DNA of 64,000 nucleotides from UBA5069 sp964560495 (GCA_964560495.1 CAZLMM010000014.1:35530-99529); one strand, 5' to 3'. Positions 37,230 to 46,571 are shown, counted from the stretch's first letter. Translations and numbers: made by a program. Notes: a model not told the origin generated them from the letters alone.

Positions 37230-38504
37230 GTGTCTTCACTCGCCTTTGCCATCTCCAAACGCGTGCACTACGCCTGGATCATCGTGGCGGTCACCGCGCT
37301 CACGGTCCTCATCTCCATGGGTGTGCGTTCGGCGCCGGGCGTCTTTCTTGTGTCGCTGGAACAGGACACGGGCTGGGCCAGGGCCGACATCGCCTTTGCC
37401 GTGTCGGTGGGTCTGCTCATCCTGGGCATCGCTGGCCCGATAAGCGGCGCGCTCATCGACCGCTATGGCCCGCGCAATCTGATGCTGATTGGGCTATTCA
37501 TTGTCTCGGTCAGCATGATGTTGAGCTATTATATCACCCAGGAGTGGCAGTTGGTGCTCTTGTGGGGCGTGCTCAGCGGCATCGGCACAGGGACCATCGG
37601 CAGTGTGTTGGGTCCGACCGTGGCGAACCGTTGGTTTGTGGCGCGGCGCAGCTTCGTGGTGGGCATGTTCGGCGCGGCGGCGTCTGCCGGTCAACTCATC
37701 TTTGTGCCGCTCCTTATGTCCGTTGTGCTGGCGGTGGGCTGGCGCAGCAGCAGCGTAGTTCTCGGCATGATTGCCCTGGCTGCCGTCATTCCCGTCTTCG
37801 TATTCATGCGCAACAAGCCAAGCGAGGTGAATTTGCGTCCATACGGCGCATCATCCACCTACCAGCCGGCTTCAGGCGCCCAAGGCGGGAACGCCGGCGT
37901 GGGCGTTATGCGCCAGGCGGTGCGCTCCAGCGTCTTCTGGCTATTGGCCGGCACCTTCTTTGTCTGCGGCGCGACCTCCAACGGGCTGATCGGCACCCAT
38001 CTCATCGCCCACGCCTCAGATCACGGCATCGGTCAGGCGTTGGCCGCCAGCGCGGTTGCGCTCATGGGCATGATGAATTTCATCGGCGCCTTGACCTCTG
38101 GCTGGCTCACCGACAAATACGACCCGCGCAAACTCTTGTGCATCTACTACGGCTTTCGCGGACTGTCCCTCCTCTTCCTCCCATTCGTGAACACGCCATT
38201 GGGATTGAGCCTGTTCGCCATCCTTTTCGGTCTTGACTACATTGCCACCGTGCCGCCCACAACCGCGTTGGTCGCCGACAATTTTGGCCGCCGCAACGTG
38301 GGCGTGGTCTATGGCTGGGTTTTCTGCGCGCACCAAGTGGGCGCCGCCAGCGCGGCCTGGCTGGGCGGCGTTGCGCGCGATGCCATGGGCGATTACTGGC
38401 TGGCCTTTCTCGTGGCCGGGACCATCGCCATCATGGCTGGCCTGCTCTCCTTGCGCATCGACCGCGCGCCGCGCCCCCTCGCGCCGGAGTCTGCGGCGGC
38501 GTAG
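37230..38504 (+). CDS. MFS transporter (oxalate/formate antiporter or monocarboxylate porter-like)
   Basis: A 424-residue protein. I use GTG 37230, five bases after GGAGA (37220-37224); the upstream open frame passes through a repeat. Twelve membrane segments can be counted, starting with HYAWIIVAVTALTVLISMGV. The motif-A-like loop is GALIDRYGPRNLMLIGL, and its second-half counterpart is SGWLTDKYDPRKLLCIYYG. GIGTGTIGSVLGPTVANRWF and an N-terminal 'HYAWII' are typical of the oxalate/formate:monocarboxylate group of MFS proteins. The substrate is probably a small organic acid. It starts a plus-strand run and is followed by a phosphotriesterase-like hydrolase at 117 bp. Confidence 0.9.
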   Translation: MSSLAFAISKRVHYAWIIVAVTALTVLISMGVRSAPGVFLVSLEQDTGWARADIAFAVSVGLLILGIAGPISGALIDRYGPRNLMLIGLFIVSVSMMLSYYITQEWQLVLLWGVLSGIGTGTIGSVLGPTVANRWFVARRSFVVGMFGAAASAGQLIFVPLLMSVVLAVGWRSSSVVLGMIALAAVIPVFVFMRNKPSEVNLRPYGASSTYQPASGAQGGNAGVGVMRQAVRSSVFWLLAGTFFVCGATSNGLIGTHLIAHASDHGIGQALAASAVALMGMMNFIGALTSGWLTDKYDPRKLLCIYYGFRGLSLLFLPFVNTPLGLSLFAILFGLDYIATVPPTTALVADNFGRRNVGVVYGWVFCAHQVGAASAAWLGGVARDAMGDYWLAFLVAGTIAIMAGLLSLRIDRAPRPLAPESAAA

Positions 38505-38621
38505 AGCTTTTCAGTCTGGCGGGATTTGATGATTCTGGGGTTTTGAGGTCTTGAGGTTTTGGGGATAGAATCGTCTACAGCACCTCAACACCTCACTCCC
38601 TCACTCAACGGAGACACTCTT

Positions 38622-39542
38622 ATGACGCACTTGATCACCACTCTCGGCCCGCTCAGCGTGGACGCGCTGGGTATGATCCTGCCCCATGAGCATCTCTTTG
38701 TCGATCTCGGCCCTATCGAGGCGGCAAGTTATCGCAACGCCACAAGCGACCAGGTCATCCCGGTCATGGCGCCTCATCTGGAGCGGGCGCGCGCCGCCGG
38801 CGTGACGGCGCTGGTGGAATGCACACCCGTTGGCGTGGGTCGCCGGGTGGACATCGTCAAAGCCGTCTCGGTTGCGATTCATTTTCCAGTGGTCGTCGCC
38901 ACAGGCATCTATCGCGAGCCGTGGATTCCCGCTTGGGCCCACGCCGCCAGCGAAGATGAACTCTGCGACTGGATGATCGGTGAACTGACCGGACAGATCG
39001 AGGAGAGCGGCGTGCAGGCGGCGTGGATCAAACTGAGCGCGGGCGACGACGGCATGACACCCTGCGAAGCGAAAATCCTACGCGCTGCGGCGCGCGCCGG
39101 CAGCGCGACCGGTGCGGTGATCGGCAGCCACACCATCCGCGGGCGAGTTGTGACTGACCAACTGGATATTATCGAGCAGGCCGGCTACACGCCCGAACGA
39201 TTCATCTGGATTCACACCCAGGCCGAACCGGATTTCGCCCTGCACCTGGCCATGGCGCGACGGGGCTGCTGGCTGGAATATGATTCCATCGGCAGCGCGG
39301 CCCATGACGACGCCTTTTTTGTCGAACGCATCCAGGCTGTGTTGGACGCCGGCTTTGGTCAACGCCTGTTGCTGAGCCATGACCGGGGTTGGTACGACCC
39401 GTCCCAGCCCCAGGGAGGCGCGCAGCAACCGTTCGACTATCTGCCGATTGTCTTTTTGCCAAAGCTGCGCGTCGCTGGCTTGGATGATGCGGCCATCGAT
39501 CAGTTGACGCGGGTGAATCCGTTCAACGCGTTTGCCCGCTGA
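38622..39542 (+). CDS. Phosphotriesterase-family (amidohydrolase) metal hydrolase
   Basis: A 306-residue protein, ATG 38622 with GGAGA at 38610-38614. The start TTLGPLSVDALGMILPHEHL carries the HxH metal pair (HEH). WIKLSAGDDGMTPCEAKILR gives the Lys that is carbamoylated in this family. GSHTI and FIWIHTQAE match the two metal-binding His positions and LLSHDRGW the last Asp. All ligands of a binuclear centre are therefore present. Natural members are lactonases or amidases as well as phosphotriesterases; the substrate is not evident. An organic-acid type MFS porter lies just upstream, so a lactone or ester of an imported acid is plausible. Confidence 0.9.
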   Translation: MTHLITTLGPLSVDALGMILPHEHLFVDLGPIEAASYRNATSDQVIPVMAPHLERARAAGVTALVECTPVGVGRRVDIVKAVSVAIHFPVVVATGIYREPWIPAWAHAASEDELCDWMIGELTGQIEESGVQAAWIKLSAGDDGMTPCEAKILRAAARAGSATGAVIGSHTIRGRVVTDQLDIIEQAGYTPERFIWIHTQAEPDFALHLAMARRGCWLEYDSIGSAAHDDAFFVERIQAVLDAGFGQRLLLSHDRGWYDPSQPQGGAQQPFDYLPIVFLPKLRVAGLDDAAIDQLTRVNPFNAFAR

Positions 39543-39590
39543 CAAGGCTGTTGCAATTCCTGAATTTCTGGATGATGAACTGATGCTCGC

Positions 39591-39625
39591 CATCTTTCAG
39601 GAAGCTGGGGGCTTCCTGAAAGATG
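39591..39625. repeat. 15-bp hairpin before the YiiX-like gene
   Basis: CATCTTTCAGGAAGC (39591-39605) pairs perfectly with 39611-39625, loop TGGGG. It lies 48 bp after a stop codon and 28 bp before a start, so it may terminate or attenuate. A closely similar hairpin is at 46598-46629 and a decayed one at about 13580. Confidence 0.6.
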
Positions 39626-39652
39626 TCCGAAGGAATGATGATGGAGGCGAAC

Positions 39653-40261
39653 ATGGACGCATCAAGCGAGCCATACACCCAGACGGACATCTATGATTTC
39701 AGCTTCGACGGGCTGCCGGTGACAACAGGCGACATCCTGTGCATGACCGACGGCGCAGATGGTTCAGCGCGGGGAACTCTGTGGGGGGCATTGGGCGCGT
39801 TCGTGCCCGGCCCCATCGACCACTGCATCCTCTACGTTGGGCCGCAAGGACGCTGCGTCGAATCGGGCGCAGGTGGGGTGATCGCCTATGAGATGACCCC
39901 CGCGTGGGATGCGCGCCCGTTCAACTCGACCAGGCATCTAATCGACAAAATTTACGGCGTCGCCTATCCAGTGGCCGGGCGCAACCTGTCAGCAGAGCAA
40001 GAGAGGTCGATCCGCCTGGGCGCGGCCCAGTTCTGTCTCGATCAGGCGCGGGCGCGCAAGCCCTATGGTTTTCGCTTTCGCCAACCGGACAATGAAGACG
40101 CTTTTTATTGCAGCCAACTGGTCTATGTGGCCTATCGTAAACATGGCATCGACCTGAGCCAGCACAAGAACCGTGGGCCGATCTCGCGCATGTTGCGTAT
40201 CGTCTTCCCTGGCACGGTCTGGAATAGCTGCGTGCACAGGCGGTTGGCAGAACAGTCGTAG
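39653..40261 (+). CDS. YiiX/YebB-type permuted papain-fold hydrolase (NlpC/P60-like)
   Basis: A 202-residue protein. ATG 39653 is chosen because GGAGG (39643-39647) lies five bases before it; upstream ATGs fall in or next to a hairpin. The permuted NlpC/P60 order is seen: TGDILCMTDGADGSARG, then the His in GPIDHCILYVGPQGRCVESG, and later the Cys in EDAFYCSQLVYVAYRKHGID. No signal peptide is present. Relatives hydrolyse amide or thioester bonds in peptides or lipids. Here it lies between a phosphotriesterase-like and an alpha/beta hydrolase gene, so a local degradative pathway is possible, but no substrate can be given. Confidence 0.85.
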   Translation: MDASSEPYTQTDIYDFSFDGLPVTTGDILCMTDGADGSARGTLWGALGAFVPGPIDHCILYVGPQGRCVESGAGGVIAYEMTPAWDARPFNSTRHLIDKIYGVAYPVAGRNLSAEQERSIRLGAAQFCLDQARARKPYGFRFRQPDNEDAFYCSQLVYVAYRKHGIDLSQHKNRGPISRMLRIVFPGTVWNSCVHRRLAEQS

Positions 40262-40360
40262 GAGTGACGCATCTGGGAGCGCGGTCATCTTGGCAGCTGC
40301 TGGCAAGGCGCTCGCGCTCCCAGGACAACAGCGTAACATGAGGGATAAAAGGAAAACGAA

Positions 40361-41503
40361 ATGACGCAAAGCATGATCGGCGCGTATGGCGATTGGGCCG
40401 CCGGGTTGGTGGGCGAGGGGCCGGCCAGCCTGTCGTTTCGCCGACCCGAATGGTCGGATGTGGAAAAGTGGCGGCCAGTCGCCCGGCGGCGGGCGCTGGA
40501 ATGTCTGGCCATGCCTGATACAGGCGGAACGCCAACAGCCACCGTGGTGCGCACGTCCATTTTCGACGGTCTGCATGTGGAAGAGTTGACCTGGCAGTTG
40601 CCCTATGGCCCGGCCACGGAAGCGATCCTGCTCAAGCCGGCCGACGCGGTTGGGCCGTTGCCGGGCGTGCTGGCTTTTCATTGCCACGGCGGGCAAAAGG
40701 TCTTTGGCAAAGAGAAGATCGCCCAGCCCGGGCCGGAGCGCCATCCAGTCCTGGCGGATCATCACGAACGCTATTATGGCGGCGTCGCCTGGGCGAATCA
40801 ACTGGCAAAACGAGGCTACGTGGTGCTCATTCCTGATGCCTTCGCCTTTGGCAGTCGCCGCGTGCGCATAGCCGATCTGCCGCCCTCTATTCGCCCCGAC
40901 CTGCGCGACGACGACCGCACGCCGGAAGGCGTCGCGGCCTACAACCAGTGGGCCGGCGGTCACGAATCCATCATGGCCAAGTCGTTGCTTTGCGCCGGCA
41001 CGACCTGGGCCGGCGTCTTCATCGCCGACGACCGGGCCGCGCTCGATGTGCTCTGCGCCCGGCCCGATGTGGACGCAACGCGCATCGGCTGCGGCGGGCT
41101 GTCGGGCGGCGGGCTGCGCACAGTCTACCAGGCCGGGCTGGACGAACGCATTCGCTGCGCGGTGTGCGTGGGGATGATGACCACCTGGCGCGACTATCTG
41201 CTCAATAAGAGCGTCAACCACACCTGGATGATCTACATTCCTCATTTGACGCCCGCGCTGGATTATCCAGAGATCCTCGGTCTGCGCGCGCCGCGTCCCA
41301 CCCTGGTGCTCAACGACATTCACGATGAGCTTTTCACTCTGCCCGAAATGGAGCGCGCCGACCGGATGCTGGCCGAAGTCTACGCCAAAGCAGACGCGTC
41401 GGATCGCTATCGTTGCAGCTTTTACCCCGGCCCGCACAAGTTCGACCTGCCCATGCAGGCTGAAGCGTTCGATTGGTTCGACCGCTGGCTCAAGGACGCC
41501 TAA
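40361..41503 (+). CDS. Alpha/beta hydrolase (dienelactone hydrolase / acetyl-esterase-like)
   Basis: A 380-residue protein, ATG 40361 after AAAAGGAAAA. The alpha/beta-hydrolase core shows LPGVLAFHCHGGQKVFGKEK (oxyanion strand), the nucleophile elbow GCGGLSGGGLRTVYQAGLDE with Ser in G-L-S-G-G, the acid in DIHDELFTLPE and the His in FYPGPHKFDLPMQAEAFDWF. It resembles the abhydrolase_7/acetyl xylan esterase-like group with a long N-terminal helical part. It is cytoplasmic as judged by the lack of a signal. The substrate is probably an ester of a sugar or organic acid. Confidence 0.88.
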   Translation: MTQSMIGAYGDWAAGLVGEGPASLSFRRPEWSDVEKWRPVARRRALECLAMPDTGGTPTATVVRTSIFDGLHVEELTWQLPYGPATEAILLKPADAVGPLPGVLAFHCHGGQKVFGKEKIAQPGPERHPVLADHHERYYGGVAWANQLAKRGYVVLIPDAFAFGSRRVRIADLPPSIRPDLRDDDRTPEGVAAYNQWAGGHESIMAKSLLCAGTTWAGVFIADDRAALDVLCARPDVDATRIGCGGLSGGGLRTVYQAGLDERIRCAVCVGMMTTWRDYLLNKSVNHTWMIYIPHLTPALDYPEILGLRAPRPTLVLNDIHDELFTLPEMERADRMLAEVYAKADASDRYRCSFYPGPHKFDLPMQAEAFDWFDRWLKDA

Positions 41504-41556
41504 AATTGGCGGCGCGACCTCCACCAATTTGTAGTATAATAGGAGGGGAGGTCCCG

Positions 41557-42594
41557 ATGTCACACCCAGCCATGCTGAGCCGGCCCCTGGCCAAACAATA
41601 CGTACAGTGCACCGCCTGTGAGCACTGGTGCGCGCTGTCGCCGGGCGAGACTGGCAAGTGCGGTGTGCGTCAGAATGTGGATGGCGAACTGCACCTGCTG
41701 GTCTATGGCAGCGCGGTTGCCATGCACGTGGATCCTATCGAAAAGAAGCCGCTGCACCACTTCCGCCCCGGCTCGCCGATCCTCTCCTTTGGCACTGTGG
41801 GCTGCAACCTGTCCTGTTGGTGGTGTCAGAATTGGGACATCTCCCAACACAAACATCTCGACGCCCAAACCCAGCGCATGGGCGCGGAGTGGCCACCCGA
41901 CAAGATTGTCCAGGCGTGCCTCGACAACCGCATTCCTGCCATCGCGTTCACCTACAACGAGCCGACGGTCTTTTTTGAGTATGCCTACGACACGGCAAAG
42001 CTTGCCCACGAAGCCGGCCTGTCCACGGTCTTTGTCTCCAGCGGATTCGAGACGCTTCAGGCGTTGGACGCTATCGCTCCCTATTTGGATGCGATCAATA
42101 TCGACCTCAAAGCCTTCGACGACGCCACCTACCGCCACTATTGCGGCGCGCGCCTGGCGCCGGTAAAGCGCAACATTCATCACGTGGTGGAAAGCGGCGC
42201 GATCTGGTGCGAGGTCACCACGTTGATCATTCCACAACTGAACGACAGCGACGACGAATTACGTGCGATTGCGGAGTTCCTTGCCGACGTCAACCCCGAC
42301 ATTCCGTGGCATGTCTCGGCCTTTCACCCCGACTACCGCATGCAAGACCGCCCGGCGACGCCGGCGAGCACGCTGCGCCGCGCATGGGAGATCGGCAGGG
42401 CTGCGGGATTGCACTATGTCTATACGGGCAACATCTGGGGCGATGCGCGCCTGAACGGGTGCAGCGACACCTGCTGTCCATCATGCGGGACGTTGCTTGT
42501 CAGGCGGCAGGGCTATCGGGTGGAGCAGCTTTGGCGCACGGCCGGCGTCTGCCCCCAGTGTGCGGCGGCCATCGCCGGCGTGTGGCGTTCGTAA
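41557..42594 (+). CDS. amrS: AmmeMemoRadiSam system radical SAM enzyme
   Basis: A 345-residue protein, ATG 41557, with the very strong AGGAGGGGAGG at 41541-41551. An N-terminal Cys cluster (VQCTACEHWCALSPGETGKC) precedes the radical SAM domain, whose CxxxCxxC is GTVGCNLSCWWCQNWDISQH. Further marks are FTYNEPTVFFEYAYDTAKLA and YLDAINIDLKAFDD. A C-terminal zinc-ribbon-like part has CSDTCCPSCG and CPQC. It is a PflA-like enzyme that is found next to MEMO and AMMECR1 homologues in many bacteria and archaea. The MEMO partner starts 38 bp downstream. The product of the system is unknown to me. Confidence 0.95.
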   Translation: MSHPAMLSRPLAKQYVQCTACEHWCALSPGETGKCGVRQNVDGELHLLVYGSAVAMHVDPIEKKPLHHFRPGSPILSFGTVGCNLSCWWCQNWDISQHKHLDAQTQRMGAEWPPDKIVQACLDNRIPAIAFTYNEPTVFFEYAYDTAKLAHEAGLSTVFVSSGFETLQALDAIAPYLDAINIDLKAFDDATYRHYCGARLAPVKRNIHHVVESGAIWCEVTTLIIPQLNDSDDELRAIAEFLADVNPDIPWHVSAFHPDYRMQDRPATPASTLRRAWEIGRAAGLHYVYTGNIWGDARLNGCSDTCCPSCGTLLVRRQGYRVEQLWRTAGVCPQCAAAIAGVWRS

Positions 42595-42632
42595 TCGGTG
42601 CGCCCTGGCCAGGACGGAACAAAGAGGCGCCT

Positions 42633-43487
42633 ATGATGCAATTCAGCGCGCAAGAGGCAGCGTCAACGGCAACCGCCGCCCCCTCTTTGACTCGGCCCCC
42701 TGCTGTTGCCGGACGGTTTTATCCAGGCGAGCCACAGATTCTGGCGCGGACAGTGCAGAAGCTCCTCGACACTGCGCCGATTGCTGACTTGGGCGGCGTG
42801 CGCGGTCTCATCGTCCCTCACGCCGGCTACGTGTGCAGCGGGCCAGTGGCTGCAGCCAGTTTCAATGCTCTGCGAGCGCTGCCCAAAGCGGAATACACAG
42901 TCTATCTGCTGGGGCCGGCCCATTGGCAGCCTGTCTTCGGCGTGGGTCTTGCCAACGCTGACGCTTTCGAGACGCCGCTCGGCTTGCTGTCGGTAGCGCG
43001 TAATCGCGTTCACGAACTGCTGCGACGCGGCCCTCCCTATCGCCTGGCGAATGCAGCTCATGCGCCAGAACACTCCCTGGAAGTGGAGCTGCCTTTCCTA
43101 CAAGTTACGCTGGGCAACCCGCGCATCGTCCCCATGCTGTTCGATGCTGACGCCGAACCACAACGCATCGGCGCCGACCTGGCGGAAATTCTGGTCGCCG
43201 ATCCTTTGGCATTGATCGTTGTGAGTTCCGACCTGAGTCACTACCTCCCCTATCATGAAGCCTATGCTGTAGATCGCGCCTTGCTGACCGCAGTGACGGC
43301 GGGCGACATAGAGCAGGTGCAATCCGGACAGGCTTGCGGACTGATCCCCATCCTGGTGCTCATGACCATTGCCAAAGAATTCCACTGGCAGCCTCACCTC
43401 CTCGCGTATGCAAATTCGGGCGACGCCTGCGGCCCGCGCGGTGAGGTGGTAGGGTATGGCGCTGTCGCCTATACGACGGGCGATTAA
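42633..43487 (+). CDS. amrB: AmmeMemoRadiSam system protein B (MEMO-family)
   Basis: A 284-residue protein starting at ATG 42633 (or 42636). MEMO hallmarks are RPPAVAGRFYPGEPQILART at the start, GLIVPHAGYVCSGPVAA with the first His, YLLGPAHWQPV with the second, EHSLEVELPFLQ, and SSDLSHYLPYHEAYAVDRAL. CGLIPILVLM provides the Cys. The fold is related to class III extradiol dioxygenases and binds a metal ion. It follows the radical SAM gene in the usual order. The third partner, AMMECR1, is sometimes fused to MEMO, but here the protein ends at the MEMO domain and no AMMECR1 gene is in the window. Confidence 0.95.
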   Translation: MMQFSAQEAASTATAAPSLTRPPAVAGRFYPGEPQILARTVQKLLDTAPIADLGGVRGLIVPHAGYVCSGPVAAASFNALRALPKAEYTVYLLGPAHWQPVFGVGLANADAFETPLGLLSVARNRVHELLRRGPPYRLANAAHAPEHSLEVELPFLQVTLGNPRIVPMLFDADAEPQRIGADLAEILVADPLALIVVSSDLSHYLPYHEAYAVDRALLTAVTAGDIEQVQSGQACGLIPILVLMTIAKEFHWQPHLLAYANSGDACGPRGEVVGYGAVAYTTGD

Positions 43488-43628
43488 CCGTAATTCGGCT
43501 TTTCAGCGTTACCAACCTGTTTTCCTCACGTCTATACCTTGCGAATGATCATTGCCTCTGTTCTGCAAGGGCCCATGCGGAATGGAATTCATCTTCAATG
43601 AATCGAGTTTTCGCTCTGGGAGAGTGCC

Positions 43629-44990
43629 ATGAAACGTATCTTGAGAACTTTTGTCGTCTTGCCCTTGTTGGCCTTGCTGTTGGTTACGCTGCCGGCGATC
43701 CTGTTGACCTTGACCAACGGGTCCTCTTCCGTCTGGGCGAAAGATGACCCACAGGGCACGGTGCCTACCGAAACGTCCACTGCAACGCCGACGGATTTTC
43801 CAACCGCGACGCCCACGAATACGCCTGTCAAACCCAAGCCGACGAAAACGCCGACGCGCCCGCCAGTCTATCCCACCTGGACGCCGACGCGGGTTCCGCC
43901 TACTGCAACGCCGACCAGCATCCCGCCCACAGCCACGCCGACAGCCATACCGCCAACTGCTACACCAACAGCAACAGCGACTCCTATCCCCTTGAGCGAA
44001 GCCATGTCTGTGGGCGGCCAGCGCCTGAAAAAGGTGATCGGCGACCGATTGAGCCAGGTCATTTATGGCTATCGCACGGATGGCCGTCTCTATCGCTCTT
44101 TCGACAATGGTTACAGTTGGCAATTGGTCACGGCCAGCCCGCTGGTCGACCATTTCATCATGAGTCCGGCTGATCCCTTCACGCTCTATAGTGCGCCGTC
44201 GCTGGATTGCATTGCCGGCGATGCGGTGGATCAACCCTTCTTTGTGTCCATCGACGGCGGCGCAACCTTTGAGGATCGCGCGCCTATCATGAACTTACAA
44301 CCGCTCCTTGCTCACCCACTGAAGGAAGATACGGTTTGGGCGGCCGGCTGTGATGGCGTTTACCTGAGCGAGGATGGCGGGCGCACCTGGCAGGTGCGGT
44401 CGAACGCGGGCGAGTCGGCCTTGTGGCGTGACTACACCGCCGTGGAGATGGCGGCGTCCTATCTTGCTGGCGACCCCCAGCCGGCTGAGGCAAACTGGGA
44501 TCATCTCTATGTCGTGGCCGAGCGCGCGGATGGCGCTGGCATCGTCGCCTATAGCGGCGACCTGGGCGACACTTGGGGGCAGATCACGCCAGCAGATTCG
44601 CAGACGGTCTTCTATATCGACGCCTTGACAGCAGACCCAACTGTGGCTGGCCGGCTCTGGCTGGCGGAGCGGCTGGGCGTTTGGGCGACGGAAGATTTGG
44701 GGAACTTCTGGGGGCTGACCAATCGCGGGTTGGAGACTGTTACGGGCGATGACCCGGCGGCTGGCTCGGTCAACTTGAACGATGTCGTGCAACTCCCCAA
44801 TGAACGATTGTTCCTGGCTGCCAGCGACGGCCTCTACACCAAGCTGACGAACGAAGCTGTCTGGCAAAAAGTGACAAACGAGATGTTTGACCTTCTCGAT
44901 GTCCAGAGCCTACTCTTTACGGATAGCAAGCCGGGCAAGTTATGGCTCAACACGGATGACGGAGTATACACCTACAAAATTCAGGAGTGA
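43629..44990 (+). CDS. Exported protein with Thr/Pro linker and BNR/sortilin-like beta-propeller repeats
   Basis: A 453-residue protein. The signal peptide is clear (MKRILRTFVVLPLLALLLVT, then VWAKDD). Residues of about 40-125 are a low-complexity linker of TPT/PTxTP repeats, a common spacer in exported Chloroflexota proteins. The rest looks like a beta-propeller of BNR/VPS10-type blades: LYRSFDNGYSWQLV, FVSIDGGATFEDR, VYLSEDGGRTWQVR, AYSGDLGDTWGQI and WATEDLGNFWGL carry the Asp-box (S-x-D-x-G-x-T-W). Its role may be binding or hydrolysis at the cell surface; no catalytic residues are recognisable. The codons of the linker are highly repetitive. Confidence 0.85.
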   Translation: MKRILRTFVVLPLLALLLVTLPAILLTLTNGSSSVWAKDDPQGTVPTETSTATPTDFPTATPTNTPVKPKPTKTPTRPPVYPTWTPTRVPPTATPTSIPPTATPTAIPPTATPTATATPIPLSEAMSVGGQRLKKVIGDRLSQVIYGYRTDGRLYRSFDNGYSWQLVTASPLVDHFIMSPADPFTLYSAPSLDCIAGDAVDQPFFVSIDGGATFEDRAPIMNLQPLLAHPLKEDTVWAAGCDGVYLSEDGGRTWQVRSNAGESALWRDYTAVEMAASYLAGDPQPAEANWDHLYVVAERADGAGIVAYSGDLGDTWGQITPADSQTVFYIDALTADPTVAGRLWLAERLGVWATEDLGNFWGLTNRGLETVTGDDPAAGSVNLNDVVQLPNERLFLAASDGLYTKLTNEAVWQKVTNEMFDLLDVQSLLFTDSKPGKLWLNTDDGVYTYKIQE

Positions 44991-45068
44991 GCATCCCCGG
45001 GCAATCGCTGGCGGGTGTCGCTGTGTTTGTATCAGGAATGACAGTATCTCCTGACGGCGGCATCCGCC

Positions 45069-46412
45069 TTATGAATTCTCTTCGTTGTCCTGCTCTGACG
45101 TGCTGGCGTTCTCCAGTGCAGTCATTTCGTTGCGTTTGCGCGCCAGCTCCTGGAGCAACAAGCGGGTGCGCCGTCCATTGTCAGGCAGCGAATAACGCAT
45201 CTTCCATGCCTTGCGCAACAGACGGTCAGCCTCATCATACTGCTGCTTCTTCATCAAGATTGCGCCCAGGTTGGCGATCGCCATCGCCGAAGATGGATTC
45301 TGCGCCAGTTGTGTGCGGAGTTGCGCTTCTTTCACCTCCATTTTGTCTGCACCGCGCACCATGATGCCCAGATCGAAGATGATGGCCGGCAAGATGGAGG
45401 TCTGATAGAACTCGGCGCGATGGCGCACCACACAGCGCGTACGCGGCACGATCATGTCCAGCTCCCGCACGACGCGCAGATTGAGCTTCCCGCCGATAAC
45501 GCTGCGTCCCGGGTGCAATATCACGGTCTCGCCGGAATCGACCACGACGTTAAATTCCTCTTCTTCCTGACCGAGCACAAGCGACTGGAGCAACACCGGC
45601 TGCTGCGATTCATTGGTCACCTTGAGAATGCCCCCATCGAGCACCGCCCGCACATGACGCGCTGCCTGTACGCCTTCTACATCGATGGTCAGAGCTTGTT
45701 TCTGGGGGAATTGTACGTCGAGAATCTCGATGAAGTCAGCCGAGTATTGCTTGAAGATGCCGACATGTTCATGCACTTCATCGTCTTCCACCACTTCGAA
45801 AACCATCTTTTGACCAACGAAGTTTTCCAGCAGCGGATCATAGCCATGCCCTGCGTGACCCACAACGGTGGAGCCGAGAGATTTGAGATGCGCTTCTCCT
45901 TCGTCCGAGATATAGCGCCCTGCGGGACGACGCAGCCCACCTATCAACAGTCCAACCACCTCGCTCAATGAATCGGACGCCAGCGAAATGAAGTTGCGAA
46001 TGCTGCGGATGATGCGGCGCAGCAGTCCAGGATGAAAGGATTTCTTCAAGTCCTTTTCACGCCGATGTTTGCTTTCTTCGTCGAGTTCGTCAGCGTAACG
46101 ATAGATGGCTTGAATATCGATGAACTCTTCACCATACAATACATAGCTGGATTCTACGTGATTGTCGTCCTGGATCGAATTCTTGTAGCGCAGCTCCAGG
46201 CCGGTTGCCTCCAGGCTCATTTGACCCCAAATGAGACGACCATCCACATGTTCAAGCGTCACGTGAAAACCGATGAAGGACTTCAGGCAGGGGTCGCGAC
46301 GTCGGGCGCGCAGATAGGCGCCCACGAGAGACGCAAGAAAGATCAGTGCAATCGTCGCCAATAGCGTCACATCGAAAGTGTTATTGAACCAATCGAAGAA
46401 CCAGTCAAACAC
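45069..46412 (-). CDS. Membrane-anchored protein with C-terminal TPR
   Basis: A 447-residue protein. GTG 46412 is preferred over ATG 46478: AAGGA lies seven bases before the GTG, and the extra 22 residues look like leader. One membrane segment (VTLLATIALIFLASLVGAYL) is near the N-terminus. The middle 300 residues are mixed alpha/beta with LIWGQMSLEATGLELRYKN and VYELIDVQF-like strands that I cannot assign. A C-terminal TPR-like part follows: AQNPSSAMAIANLGAILMKK, QQYDEADRLLRKAWKMR. The clostripain-type gene lies 264 bp upstream on the same strand. Function is unknown; a scaffold or assembly role would fit. Confidence 0.75.
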   Translation of the reverse strand: MFDWFFDWFNNTFDVTLLATIALIFLASLVGAYLRARRRDPCLKSFIGFHVTLEHVDGRLIWGQMSLEATGLELRYKNSIQDDNHVESSYVLYGEEFIDIQAIYRYADELDEESKHRREKDLKKSFHPGLLRRIIRSIRNFISLASDSLSEVVGLLIGGLRRPAGRYISDEGEAHLKSLGSTVVGHAGHGYDPLLENFVGQKMVFEVVEDDEVHEHVGIFKQYSADFIEILDVQFPQKQALTIDVEGVQAARHVRAVLDGGILKVTNESQQPVLLQSLVLGQEEEEFNVVVDSGETVILHPGRSVIGGKLNLRVVRELDMIVPRTRCVVRHRAEFYQTSILPAIIFDLGIMVRGADKMEVKEAQLRTQLAQNPSSAMAIANLGAILMKKQQYDEADRLLRKAWKMRYSLPDNGRRTRLLLQELARKRNEMTALENASTSEQDNEENS

Positions 46413-46481
46413 GCCAATTTCCTTCCGATTGTCGTTTTGTGCTTTGCAGTCTATGAGATTTGTCTCTCGGTAGAGCATTTA

Positions 46482-46571
46482 CTGCTCGCCAGGTAAACAA
46501 TTCATACGTCACGAGTTACGAGTGACCCGTAACTCGTGATGGTGGGCGATATGAGCTGCCAATCTAGAGAT
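46482..46571. repeat. Palindromic dispersed repeat, copy 2 (inverted)
   Basis: TCACGAGTTACG (46509-46520) and CGTAACTCGTGA (46528-46539) form a 12-bp stem with a 7-nt loop. The flanks, read on the minus strand, match those of the copy at 29466-29569. It lies between the TPR and clostripain-type genes. Confidence 0.8.

Noticed and set aside
41535..41540. TATAAT as a promoter for the radical SAM gene
   Set aside because: There is no -35 at a usual distance, and the transcript would start inside or after the Shine-Dalgarno sequence.
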